Of a stretch of 33,204 nt of DNA, positions 23,937 to 32,396 are shown one piece after another; the stretch's first letter is position 1; each line of letters opens with the position of its first letter. The DNA comes from Lachnospiraceae bacterium UBA7093 (lineage in GTDB: Bacteria > Bacillota > Clostridia > Lachnospirales > Lachnospiraceae). The DNA lies in assembly GCA_002492465.1 (NCBI GenBank), contig DKYT01000061.1:1096-34299 (forward strand). The letters are read 5' to 3'. Made by a program: the position numbers and the translations under genes. The notes under the pieces were generated by a model. That model searched no databases and was not told the DNA's origin. It saw nothing but the letters and a program-made list of their open reading frames with translations.

Positions 23937-25349
23937 TTAGTTATCTATAAGGTAAATACGATCGCAAAATCCTTCTAACCGTTGTCGGCTGCTGGCAAAT
24001 AGAAGCACAATAACGCCCTGACTGGACAGTTCAGATAAAAAAGCGCTCACTTCTCTTTTTTGAGCGGCATCATGGTAAAGAAACGGCTCGTCAAGAAGAA
24101 GGACTTTCAATTTGCTGTGCAACAGCTTGGCTGTCAGTAATTTCTGCTGGTGTTCAGGAGAAAGTTTTCTCATTTTTATATTCAGATATTTTTCAGGAAT
24201 ACCGGCGCGGCGCATAACCTGCCGGGCTGAATAATTTCGCAATCGCTCGTTAATAAAATTCCAGGTACTTATCCGGTTAAAGTACATGATGCAGATATTA
24301 TCCTTTACAGACATGTCCGGAAATAAGGCTGTGGATTCCCAGTTATGGGGCAGCATCCAGATGCCTTCCTTCAGCGCATGATGGATACTTTTCAGGTTGA
24401 GAGGTTTTTGGTATAATGTGATTTCACCCGTAAGGAGCCTGCTTCGCCCTGCAAGGGTATACATAAGACCGGACAGTTCAGAATATTTTGCGCCTGAAAA
24501 TCCGATCATTTCACCTTTTTGCGCACTAAAGCTTACAGGCGTCTTCAAAAGAGGACTTGTAATCTGATCCGCCCAAAGGACAGGTTCTGTGTTTTTCTGT
24601 CTGTGGGGGAATGGATCGGAAACAGTGTCTTTTTTTCCGGTCAGCTCCTGTACTATTTTTTCAGAAATTTCTTCTTTATAAAAGCTTCCCATATTTTTTC
24701 CATTTTTCATAACCATGATTCTGTCGCTTTTATAAAACAGAATAGAATGATAATTGTCAATTAAAATGGTGCTGATTCCTTTTTTCTTTAATTTGTTAAG
24801 CAGGGAAAATAAAAACTCGCTTTCTTCTTTATCATAAAAACTAAGAACATGGTCTGCAAGAATCACTTTCGCGCCATGTACATAAGCGGAAATAAAGCTT
24901 ATAATATGCTTTTCAAAGATGGATAGATTTTTAACGGAATCAAAGGGGTTAATGTTCAATTGAAATTCTTCAAACAGATCACAGACAAAAGAAGTGGTCT
25001 GTTCTTTTTTGTAAAAGAGTCCCTTGGTGAGGGTTGATGCAATACAGATATTTTCAGCAACGCTTAACCCGGTAATCAGACAGGGCTGTTTATCTATGGT
25101 GAAGATTCTGTTTTTCTGGGCGCTTTTTCTGGATGTAATTTTAATTTCCTTTTCTGACAAAAATATTTTGCCGGAATCAGCTTTTACAGAGCCTGAAAAA
25201 ATCATTGGAAGAATTTCTTTACCGGAATGATAAGGACCGGTCAGCCCTAAAATTTCATTTTCGAACAGATCGATGCAAAGGTTGTCAAGTATAACACCGT
25301 CGTTTATTTTTTTGGTTAACTTATAGGTTCTTAAAATTTGATTTGGCAT
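23937..25349 (-). CDS. Degenerate two-domain RbsA-like ABC protein, probably non-catalytic
   Basis: This 470-residue protein has the layout of sugar-importer ATPases (RbsA/MglA), with two ABC domains in a row and no membrane segments. The motifs are eroded. Domain 1 Walker A is GPYHSGKE (38-45): K44 stays but the Ser/Thr is Glu. Its signature is LSIFEKH and Walker B reads VILADHV, losing the catalytic Glu. Domain 2 has FSGAKYSELSG where RbsA has SGLMGAGRTEL, and LSPEHQQ instead of LSGGNQQ; only LLLDEP is kept. The frame is intact and the gene is last in a tight operon with the response regulator and kinase (4-bp gap), so it is not a decaying pseudogene. A signalling partner is the likely role (inference). 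Confidence 0.75.
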   Translation of the reverse strand: MPNQILRTYKLTKKINDGVILDNLCIDLFENEILGLTGPYHSGKEILPMIFSGSVKADSGKIFLSEKEIKITSRKSAQKNRIFTIDKQPCLITGLSVAENICIASTLTKGLFYKKEQTTSFVCDLFEEFQLNINPFDSVKNLSIFEKHIISFISAYVHGAKVILADHVLSFYDKEESEFLFSLLNKLKKKGISTILIDNYHSILFYKSDRIMVMKNGKNMGSFYKEEISEKIVQELTGKKDTVSDPFPHRQKNTEPVLWADQITSPLLKTPVSFSAQKGEMIGFSGAKYSELSGLMYTLAGRSRLLTGEITLYQKPLNLKSIHHALKEGIWMLPHNWESTALFPDMSVKDNICIMYFNRISTWNFINERLRNYSARQVMRRAGIPEKYLNIKMRKLSPEHQQKLLTAKLLHSKLKVLLLDEPFLYHDAAQKREVSAFLSELSSQGVIVLLFASSRQRLEGFCDRIYLIDN

Positions 25350-25353
25350 AAAA

Positions 25354-26379
25354 TTATTCCTTTAGAAGGGGAAGGCTGATTTCAACAGTTGTCCCTGCGT
25401 TTGCGGTACTGGATACAAAAAGACCGTATTGGGAACCGTAGTTGAGCTTAATCCGCAGATTCACATTGATCAGTGCAATGCCTGTTTTTTCTTTGGTGGG
25501 AATCTGACTGTCTGCAGCGGCGGAGTTTTCAAGCTTACGGTTTAACTGTTCAAGGGAATCAGCGGGTATGCCGATTCCGTTATCCGTAATGCGGATCAAT
25601 AATCTGTTTTGAGTGGTGATTGCCTTGATTGTAATAAGACCGCCCTCATCCATTGTGTTCAGTCCATGCTGAATGGCGTTTTCCACGATGGGCTGTATGG
25701 TCAACTTTGGAAGACGGTAATTCATTAAGTATTCGTCGGATTTATCCAGTTCGTACCGGAGCGAAAATTTATCTGAAAACCGAAATTTTTGTATCAGTAT
25801 ATAATTTTCCAGGTTTCGCAGTTCCTGTTCAAAGGTTACATTTTTATTATCCTGGCTGATACTGTAGCGAAACATCAATGCCAAAGCTTCTGTCATATCG
25901 GCAATATCGTTTTCATCTTTTATCAGCGCCAGCCCCCGTATTTCTTCCAGCGTATTGTAGAGAAAATGCGGATTGATCTGTGTCTGTAACGCGTCAATTT
26001 GAGCCTGGATGTATAAAAGCTGAGTAGAATATTTGTTGCTGATGGCGAATTCCAGTTTTTTAGCAAGCCCCATGGACAGATGGTCCGGACCGTCATCTGT
26101 ATGTTCCCTGATCTGGTATTTTTCTAAAAGGGGGATGAATTCGTTTTCCAGGGTCTGCATGGGAAGTATGGTCTGCTTTTGGATCAGCAGAATATTATAA
26201 ATGAGCAAAAGGCAGACGAAAATAAGACATAGAGAATACCAGGTCAATTTATGGTCTGTCAGCAGAAGATAAACGGTGGCTGCCGCACAGATCAGGACAA
26301 TTATGCATAAAGAACGTTTTCGCCGGATTAAGGAATTTATGAATTGGTGTTCCGCACTGTTCATATAGGAAATCCTCAT
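25354..26379 (-). CDS. Sensor histidine kinase, YesM/LytS type, without extracellular sensor domain
   Basis: This 341-residue protein has two membrane helices (about 24-40 and 46-66) with only about five residues between them, so almost nothing is outside the cell. A coiled region follows, then the His_kinase domain with QINPHFLYNTLEEIRGL, where H138 is the likely phosphorylation site. The ATPase domain has TIQPIVENAIQHGLN (N-box) and ITDNGIGIP (G1-box). ATG 26379 overlaps the regulator stop as ATGA, suggesting coupled translation; a second ATG at 26364 has GAGGA eight bases upstream and is an equally good start. With no external domain, the signal probably comes through the membrane or a partner, such as the ABC-like protein encoded next. 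Confidence 0.9.
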   Translation of the reverse strand: MRISYMNSAEHQFINSLIRRKRSLCIIVLICAAATVYLLLTDHKLTWYSLCLIFVCLLLIYNILLIQKQTILPMQTLENEFIPLLEKYQIREHTDDGPDHLSMGLAKKLEFAISNKYSTQLLYIQAQIDALQTQINPHFLYNTLEEIRGLALIKDENDIADMTEALALMFRYSISQDNKNVTFEQELRNLENYILIQKFRFSDKFSLRYELDKSDEYLMNYRLPKLTIQPIVENAIQHGLNTMDEGGLITIKAITTQNRLLIRITDNGIGIPADSLEQLNRKLENSAAADSQIPTKEKTGIALINVNLRIKLNYGSQYGLFVSSTANAGTTVEISLPLLKE

Positions 26380-27953
26380 GAATGGTATTTTCGGTATTCG
26401 GTAGGCTTAATACCTACATGTTTCAAAAACAGCCTGCTGAAATACCGGGTGTCTTTGTATCCCACTGCCCCTGCAATATCGCCAATAAACATAGGGGTAT
26501 CTGTAAGCAGCTCTTTTGCTTTTTTAATTCTGACTTCAATGATATAGTCCGTAATGCTGATGCCCGTTTCCTGCTTAAACATAGAGCTTAAATAAATGGG
26601 ATTCAGATAAACTAATCTGGAAAGAGAGTCTAAGTTGACATCCTGGTTGTAATTTTCCTCTATATAGGTTTTGACCTGACGGATGGGCTTTTTTTCTGTT
26701 TCCTGTTTGAAAAGAATCCAGTTTTCCAGAATTTTTTCCAGGTAGGATTTCATGATGTCGGAGATAACCTGCCTGTGGATACTGTTCTTCAATTTTTCAT
26801 CGGTTTCCCGGCGGAGCTGCTTTGATGGATTGCATTCGCTGACCAGTTCTTCGACTTTATTCAGAGTATAATAGGCGGCGCACAGGGAGCCGTAATTTGT
26901 TAGCTCCGGCAAATTCAGCAGATCACAGATAAATGCAATAAAAATATTTTTTTCAAGGGTATCTGTTAAGAGCTTTATCTGACCGTCGATCTGCTTATAC
27001 AAGTTTTTATTCGGTCCAAAGTCCTTTATGGAAGAGGCGGTCCTGGGGACAATAAATTCGTTTTGGGCAAAATCCATGCGGTGGTCTAAAATTTGATTTA
27101 CATTTTCCAGGGATTGGCTGATCTGGTACAAGTTTCCATGAAAACTGTCCATAACCACCGAAAGGTTTATGATTTCGTGTTTTTGAAGGTTCATGGAAAC
27201 AATTGGCGTTATTACTTTTTTGATCTTTTCGTTAAATTCGTTTTCCGGTTCCTCGGCGCTTATGAGAATATAAATTCGGGAATCCATGATGACTGCTTCC
27301 GACTCAAAACAAAGCTCATGGATCGTATTAAGCATGGAAAGGCGGATGTTATCAAGGATGCGGCTGCATAGAGAAAAATCCGTGCAAATTTCCTGCTTGA
27401 AATCGGCTTTCACTGCAAGAAGCGCAAAGAAACCGCCGGTAAAATTAAAATGATACTCCCGGTTGATTTCGGTAAGGGATTTTTCAGGCAGTGAAGCGGG
27501 AAGTTCCAGCAGTTTTCGCATAAATAATTCCCGGCATTTGGAGATGCTGATGTGTTCCTTTGTTTTGTTTTCCAGATATATTTTCTTTTTGTTTATGATT
27601 CTTTGTAAAGTGGCATTCAGCTCTCTTTTTTGAATGGGTTTTAAAAGATAATCCTCCACATCGTATTTCAGCATGTTTCGGGCATATTCAAATTCCCGGC
27701 ATCCGCTTATGGTAATAATGGAGATATCATAACTCTGTGAGCGGATTGTTTCAATTAATGAAATACCGTCTTTTTGAGGCATTTTAATATCGGTTATCAC
27801 AATGTCGGGCGTCCGTTCCTGAATCAGCTTAACCGCCTGGGTGTAATTATAAGCCTCCCCTGCAAATTCAAGTTCCAGGGCAGACCAGTCAATCAGGCGT
27901 TTCACAAGCTGGCATATAATTTTTTCATCATCAACGATCAATACTTTAAACAT
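26376..27953 (-). CDS. AraC-family response regulator (YesN type)
   Basis: This 525-residue protein has an N-terminal receiver domain with VLIVDDE (acidic pocket D8, D9), DIVITDIKMP (phospho-acceptor D55) and LLKPIQKRE (K105). A long middle part (~130-420) is of the kind found in YesN regulators. The C-terminal AraC DNA-binding domain starts about 425, with VNLDSLSRLVYLNPIYLSSMFKQETG and IAGAVGYKDTRYFSRLFLKHVGIKPTEYR. ATG 27953 is preferred to ATG 27971 because GGGGAG lies six bases upstream. It is first in the operon with the kinase and the ABC-like gene, and is divergent from the sugar-transport genes it probably controls. Confidence 0.93.
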   Translation of the reverse strand: MFKVLIVDDEKIICQLVKRLIDWSALELEFAGEAYNYTQAVKLIQERTPDIVITDIKMPQKDGISLIETIRSQSYDISIITISGCREFEYARNMLKYDVEDYLLKPIQKRELNATLQRIINKKKIYLENKTKEHISISKCRELFMRKLLELPASLPEKSLTEINREYHFNFTGGFFALLAVKADFKQEICTDFSLCSRILDNIRLSMLNTIHELCFESEAVIMDSRIYILISAEEPENEFNEKIKKVITPIVSMNLQKHEIINLSVVMDSFHGNLYQISQSLENVNQILDHRMDFAQNEFIVPRTASSIKDFGPNKNLYKQIDGQIKLLTDTLEKNIFIAFICDLLNLPELTNYGSLCAAYYTLNKVEELVSECNPSKQLRRETDEKLKNSIHRQVISDIMKSYLEKILENWILFKQETEKKPIRQVKTYIEENYNQDVNLDSLSRLVYLNPIYLSSMFKQETGISITDYIIEVRIKKAKELLTDTPMFIGDIAGAVGYKDTRYFSRLFLKHVGIKPTEYRKYHS

Positions 27954-28002
27954 GCGCAACTCCCCAATCATTTTGTAAAGTTTATACCCAAAGGATATTA
28001 CC

Positions 28003-28066
28003 TATTGTACCATATTTCCATTGTATCACAATTGCAAAACACTTCCAAATAAAGGGAGTGGTACAA
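28003..28066. promoter_or_regulatory. Repeated TTGTACCA-type sites between the divergent operons
   Basis: TATTGTACCA (28003-28012) has a near copy in direct orientation, ATTGTATCA (28020-28028), 16 bp later, and an inverted copy, TGGTACAA (28059-28066). They overlap the regulator promoter and lie upstream of the rbsA-like promoter. AraC-type regulators often bind paired direct repeats, so these are candidate sites for the local regulator. Confidence 0.4.
28004..28031 (-). promoter_or_regulatory. Candidate promoter for the regulator/kinase/ABC-like operon
   Basis: Read on the minus strand: TTGTGA (28031-28026), a 16-bp spacer and TACAAT (28009-28004). The start would be about 28000-27997, roughly 45 nt before ATG 27953. 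Confidence 0.45.
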
Positions 28067-28146
28067 ATTTAAGATTTGGTGCTGCTTAGATAAGGTGTTT
28101 CTTTGTTCGTGTTGTTTTTGTCACACTTAATATTATTTCAGACGCA

Positions 28147-28175
28147 TTGTGGAAAAAGGAGGGCGTTTATATAAT
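28147..28175 (+). promoter_or_regulatory. Promoter for the sugar-transport operon
   Basis: A perfect TATAAT (28170-28175) sits 17 bp after a weak TTGTGG (28147-28152). A good -10 with a poor -35 suits a promoter that needs an activator such as an AraC-type regulator. The start near 28182 excludes translation from 28147. Confidence 0.5.
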
Positions 28176-28209
28176 TGATTCAAACGATGCAAGGATTGGA
28201 GGGGAGCAG

Positions 28210-29703
28210 ATGGAACAGGAAATGCTGATGCAGATGAAAAACATCGTTGTTAAATTTCCAGGGGTTATTGCACTCAATGACGTATCTATCAGTATCAATA
28301 AGGGTTCCGTTCATGCAATTATGGGAGAAAACGGAGCCGGGAAATCAACGCTGATGAAGGTTCTCATTGGGGACAGAACGCCCGACTATGGAGAGATTTT
28401 TTTTGAAGGCAAGCCAATTGAAAAAATTGCAAGTACGGGAAAACACAAGGATATCTCCATGATTTATCAGGAACTGAATCCCATTAAAGATATGACCATA
28501 GCCGAGAACATTTTTATGGGACGTTTTCCGGAAAAAGCAAGGGGGATAGTGGATCTGCCTAAAACCAATGAACTATGTCAGAAAATTTTTGATGAATGGG
28601 ATCTGCCTTATGATCCAAGGCAGAAAATGAACACGCTTTCTATTGCAAGTATTCAAATGATAGAGATTATCAAGGCAATTTCTAAAAAATCCAAGCTGAT
28701 TATTATGGATGAACCAACCTCGGCGATTACCCCCAAAGAGGTGGAGAAGCTGTTTTCTTTTATAAGGGAACTGAAAAACAATGGGATATCTGTGATCTAT
28801 ATCTCTCATAAATTAGACGAAATCTATCAGATTGCCGATCATGTGACGATTTTACGTGACGGGGAAAAAAAGAAAGAATGTGCTATTGAGGATATTACAA
28901 GGGAAGAAATGATTTCCTGTATGGTAGGAAGAGACATAAAAAATGTGTATTACAAAAAGGAGGTGGATATAGGGGAGGAAATACTTGAAGTAAAAGCCCT
29001 TGGAAGAAAAAATGTGTTTTCCGATGTTTCTTTTTCATTGAGAAAAGGAGAAGTGCTTGGATTTTCAGGGGTGATGGGCGCAGGGCGCACAGAAATCATG
29101 AGATGTATTTTTGGCTTGGATCAGGCTACAGAGGGAAGCATATTTGTAGACGGAAAAAGGTTAAATGTGAAAAAGCCCATGGATGCCATCAATGCGGGAA
29201 TTGCTATGCTGACAGAAGACAGAAAGGGAGACGGACTGGTACTGTGCAGATCTATCAGGGAAAACATTGCCCTGGCTTCCTTGAACAAAATGTCCCGGTA
29301 TGGATTTATGGATAAAAAGACAGAGGATGACAAAGTTAATAAGGCGGTAGAAGAGTTGATGATTAAAGCGCATAATACTTCGGTGGCTGCGAACAATTTA
29401 AGCGGTGGAAATCAACAAAAAGTTGTCTTTGCAAAGTGGCTGTTAAAGGATCCTAAAATTCTTATTTTGGATGAGCCTACCCGGGGAATAGACGTGGGTG
29501 CCAAAACAGAAATATACCATATTATAAGCAGGCTGGCTGAAAATGGTGTGGCAGTGATTTTTATTTCTTCTGAGCTTCCGGAACTGCTGGGAGTGTCAGA
29601 CCGGGTAGCAGTCGTGGCATCAGGCAGACTTGTTGATATTTTAGATAGAAAGGACGCAACGCAGGAGCGGATTATGGAGCTTGCGGCGAAGGGTGAAAAA
29701 TAG
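28210..29703 (+). CDS. Sugar ABC transporter ATP-binding protein (RbsA-like)
   Basis: This 497-residue protein is an intact double ABC ATPase of the ribose/galactose importer class. Domain 1 has Walker A GENGAGKST (39-47), LSIASIQMIEIIKAISKKS and Walker B LIIMDEPTSAI. Domain 2 has the family-typical modified loop SGVMGAGRTEIM, LSGGNQQKVVFAKWL and ILILDEPTRGIDVGAK. These are the features lost in the related protein at 23937-25349. ATG 28210 has GGAGGGG upstream and lies just after the promoter. The permease gene begins two bases after its stop. The sugar carried is not clear; GH3 and esterase genes downstream suggest a glycan fragment or N-acetyl sugar. Confidence 0.94.
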   Translation: MEQEMLMQMKNIVVKFPGVIALNDVSISINKGSVHAIMGENGAGKSTLMKVLIGDRTPDYGEIFFEGKPIEKIASTGKHKDISMIYQELNPIKDMTIAENIFMGRFPEKARGIVDLPKTNELCQKIFDEWDLPYDPRQKMNTLSIASIQMIEIIKAISKKSKLIIMDEPTSAITPKEVEKLFSFIRELKNNGISVIYISHKLDEIYQIADHVTILRDGEKKKECAIEDITREEMISCMVGRDIKNVYYKKEVDIGEEILEVKALGRKNVFSDVSFSLRKGEVLGFSGVMGAGRTEIMRCIFGLDQATEGSIFVDGKRLNVKKPMDAINAGIAMLTEDRKGDGLVLCRSIRENIALASLNKMSRYGFMDKKTEDDKVNKAVEELMIKAHNTSVAANNLSGGNQQKVVFAKWLLKDPKILILDEPTRGIDVGAKTEIYHIISRLAENGVAVIFISSELPELLGVSDRVAVVASGRLVDILDRKDATQERIMELAAKGEK

Positions 29704-29704
29704 A

Positions 29705-30673
29705 ATGAAAGATAAAAAAAATAATGAGGGTTATGTGAAATTTGTGGATTTGTACAGTAAATATGGCGTTTTGCTGATTTTAGTTATCGTGTTCCTGATC
29801 TGCAGTTTTTCGTCGCCGGCATTTTTGCAATGGAGCAATATTTTAAGTACATTAAATCAGGCAGCCATTACGATGGTGCTGACCTGTGGAATGACAATGC
29901 TGCTTATTTCGGGACATGCAGATCTTTCGGCAGGCTCTATCGTTGCATTAACTTCCATTGTGTGCGCGCTTACAATGAAAATGACGGGCTCGGCAGTTCT
30001 TGCCATCGGCGTCAGTATTTTGGCAGGCGTTATCTGCGGTCTTTTAAACGGTATGGGCGTATGTGTCCTTAAAATTTCGTTTTTTATCATTACCCTTGCA
30101 ACCACAATGATCCTGCGGGGAATGGCATATATTCTGACAGACGGAGCGCCTATTTACGGGATGGGAAAAATCATGAGCTTAGGTCAGGGAAGCCTGCTTG
30201 GCATTCCAAACCTTATATGGATTGCGGCGGGAGTGATTATCGTTACATTTATCATATTAAGTAAAACGGTTTACGGGCGTTATTTATATGCAATCGGAGG
30301 AAACCCGGAAGCGGCGGTGGCATCGGGAATCAACGTAAAAAAAGACATCATACTTGCTTTCATTATCATGGGTATGATTTCTTCTGTCAGTGGAATTATG
30401 CTGGCAGGCAGAACCAATGGCGGATATCCAAGTGCAGCGGAAGGATATGAATTTGACGCGATTATTGCCGCAGTTTTAGGCGGGACAAGTTTTAACGGCG
30501 GCGTGGGAGGCGTGATCGGCAGCATTTTTGGAGCCATTATTATTGCGTTGATTAACAATGGAATGAATCTGGTGGGAATCAGCGCTTACTATCAGGATAT
30601 TGTAAAGGGCGTTATCATCGTTGCGGCAGTATTTATTGATTTAAAAACCCGCAGCCTTGTAATGAAGCAGTAA
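29705..30673 (+). CDS. Sugar ABC transporter permease (RbsC-like)
   Basis: This 322-residue membrane protein matches RbsC-type permeases, with about ten helices. Family stretches are FLQWSNILSTLNQAAITMVLTCGMTMLLISGHADLSAGSIVAL (read as WSNILSTLNQAA, LLISGHADLSAGSIVAL), FFIITLATTMILRG, YAIGGNPEAAVASGINV and AAVLGGTSFNGGVGGVIGS. The ATG at 29705 overlaps nothing and directly follows the ATPase stop. No substrate-binding protein gene is present before or after it within the window, so the importer is incomplete here. Confidence 0.93.
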   Translation: MKDKKNNEGYVKFVDLYSKYGVLLILVIVFLICSFSSPAFLQWSNILSTLNQAAITMVLTCGMTMLLISGHADLSAGSIVALTSIVCALTMKMTGSAVLAIGVSILAGVICGLLNGMGVCVLKISFFIITLATTMILRGMAYILTDGAPIYGMGKIMSLGQGSLLGIPNLIWIAAGVIIVTFIILSKTVYGRYLYAIGGNPEAAVASGINVKKDIILAFIIMGMISSVSGIMLAGRTNGGYPSAAEGYEFDAIIAAVLGGTSFNGGVGGVIGSIFGAIIIALINNGMNLVGISAYYQDIVKGVIIVAAVFIDLKTRSLVMKQ

Positions 30674-30717
30674 CTTTATTTAAGAAAATGAAATAAGGAA
30701 GGAGGAAAGTACCACGG

Positions 30718-32382
30718 ATGAAATTTGAAATTTTAAAACAAAATCCTTTTTTTCTGGATGAGGATGCAATAGCATGGGTAAAATCTACGTTTAACGATAT
30801 GTCTCTGGAGGAAAAAATAGGGCAGATCATTCTGGATGGTTCTACGGAGCTTGCATATGAAAGACATTCCATAGAGCTTTCAGGGTTCCACAGAATGACC
30901 ACTCATTCGCCGGAATACCTGGTATCGTCAGCAGAGCAGATGCAGAAAAATGCCAAAATACCGATGCTGCTGTCCGCAGATATGGATCATTTGTCTTATA
31001 CCATCAATCCACAGGGCACGCCCTTTATCAATCAGATGGGAATTGCAGCAACGGACGATCCGAAAATGGCGGAAAGGATGGGAATTGTTGCGGCAAGGGA
31101 GTGTAAGGCGCTTGGCTTTAACTGGTCCTTTACCCCGGTAGTTGATATAAACTTCAATTTCAAAAGTCCCATTGTAAATATTCGTTCTTTTGGAAGCAAT
31201 CCGGATCAGGTGCTGCGCATGGCAAGCGCCTATGTGAAAGGAATGCAGAAAGAGGGGGTAGCCGCATGCTTAAAGCACTGGCCGGGAGACGGAATGGACG
31301 ACCGGGATCAGCATAATATCATGTCCGTTAATTCAATGGATATGGAGAGCTGGAGGAATACTTACGGAAGAGTTTATAAAAAGCTGATCGAAGAAGGCGT
31401 TATGAGCATTATGAGCGCACACATTGCCCTGCCTGCCTATTATCGGGAGAAGGATCCTGATTTCCCTTTTGAAAAAATACTTCCGGGCAGTCTGTCAAAG
31501 GAACTGAATCAGGATCTGCTGCGCGGGGAACTGGGCTTTAACGGTCTGATTATCACAGATGCTTCCATTATGGGGGGATATAACGCAAAGGGAAGCCGGA
31601 AAGAGCTTTTGCCCATGTCCATAGAAAGCGGCTGCGATATGTTGATGTTTGTGAAAAATTACGAGGAAGACATTGCTGCTTTGAAGGAAGGAATCAGGGA
31701 AGGAAAGCTTTCGGAAAAAAGGCTGGATGAAGCGGTAATCAGAGTCCTGGGGCTGAAGGCAGCTCTTTGTCTGCACCGGCGCAGGCAGAGGAAGGAGGAA
31801 GCTCCTACGGAAAGGGAACGGTTCTTTTTAGGATGTGGAGAACATAAGCAGTGGCTGTCGGAGGCAGTGGATAAATCGATTACTCTTGTAAAAGATACGC
31901 AGAAATTACTCCCCCTCTCGCCGGACAAATATAAAAGGATATTGTTGATTCAGGGAAAAGCCAATGGACAGTTTGGAGAGAGTAAGGAGCTGGGATTTGA
32001 AAAACACTTAAGAGAGCAGGGATTTTCCGTGGAGGTGTATGATCACAAGATTCATACCGCCGCTGAATTTGATCTGGTGATTTTTGCAACGGCAAGGGAG
32101 TGCATGATGGTCAGAGATAATACCCGAATTGATATGATTGATCTCATGGGAGACATTATGTGTGCAATGGACCGATATTTTGGAGAGATTCCATCTTTGT
32201 TTGTATCCTTTGGCTCCCCCTACCATCTGTATGATTTTCCACATTGTAAAACCTATATTAATGCCTATTCAAGTGTGGAACCGGTGAAAAAGGCGGTTGC
32301 CGAAATGTTGGCCGGAAAGAAAAGGTTTCAGGGAACAAATCCTGTTGATCCGTTTTGCGGGCTGGAGAGTACCAGATTTTAA
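30718..32382 (+). CDS. Cytoplasmic glycoside hydrolase family 3 protein (NagZ-like)
   Basis: This 554-residue protein has a GH3 TIM barrel and no signal peptide, so it acts on imported material. The barrel has IPMLLSADMDH, GFNWSFTPVVDIN, then AACLKHWPGDGMDDRDQHNI (parts quoted), in which K186, H187 and H199 fill the usual substrate and NagZ acid/base places. The likely nucleophile is D281 in LIITDASIMGGY. NagZ reads KHFPGHG where this has KHWPGDG, so specificity may differ. A second alpha/beta domain follows (~370-554), ending without a fibronectin domain. AAGGAGG lies upstream of ATG 30718. Beta-N-acetylglucosaminidase is the best guess; other beta-glycosidase activities are possible. Confidence 0.87.
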   Translation: MKFEILKQNPFFLDEDAIAWVKSTFNDMSLEEKIGQIILDGSTELAYERHSIELSGFHRMTTHSPEYLVSSAEQMQKNAKIPMLLSADMDHLSYTINPQGTPFINQMGIAATDDPKMAERMGIVAARECKALGFNWSFTPVVDINFNFKSPIVNIRSFGSNPDQVLRMASAYVKGMQKEGVAACLKHWPGDGMDDRDQHNIMSVNSMDMESWRNTYGRVYKKLIEEGVMSIMSAHIALPAYYREKDPDFPFEKILPGSLSKELNQDLLRGELGFNGLIITDASIMGGYNAKGSRKELLPMSIESGCDMLMFVKNYEEDIAALKEGIREGKLSEKRLDEAVIRVLGLKAALCLHRRRQRKEEAPTERERFFLGCGEHKQWLSEAVDKSITLVKDTQKLLPLSPDKYKRILLIQGKANGQFGESKELGFEKHLREQGFSVEVYDHKIHTAAEFDLVIFATARECMMVRDNTRIDMIDLMGDIMCAMDRYFGEIPSLFVSFGSPYHLYDFPHCKTYINAYSSVEPVKKAVAEMLAGKKRFQGTNPVDPFCGLESTRF

Positions 32383-32396
32383 GAAGGAGGGCAGCA

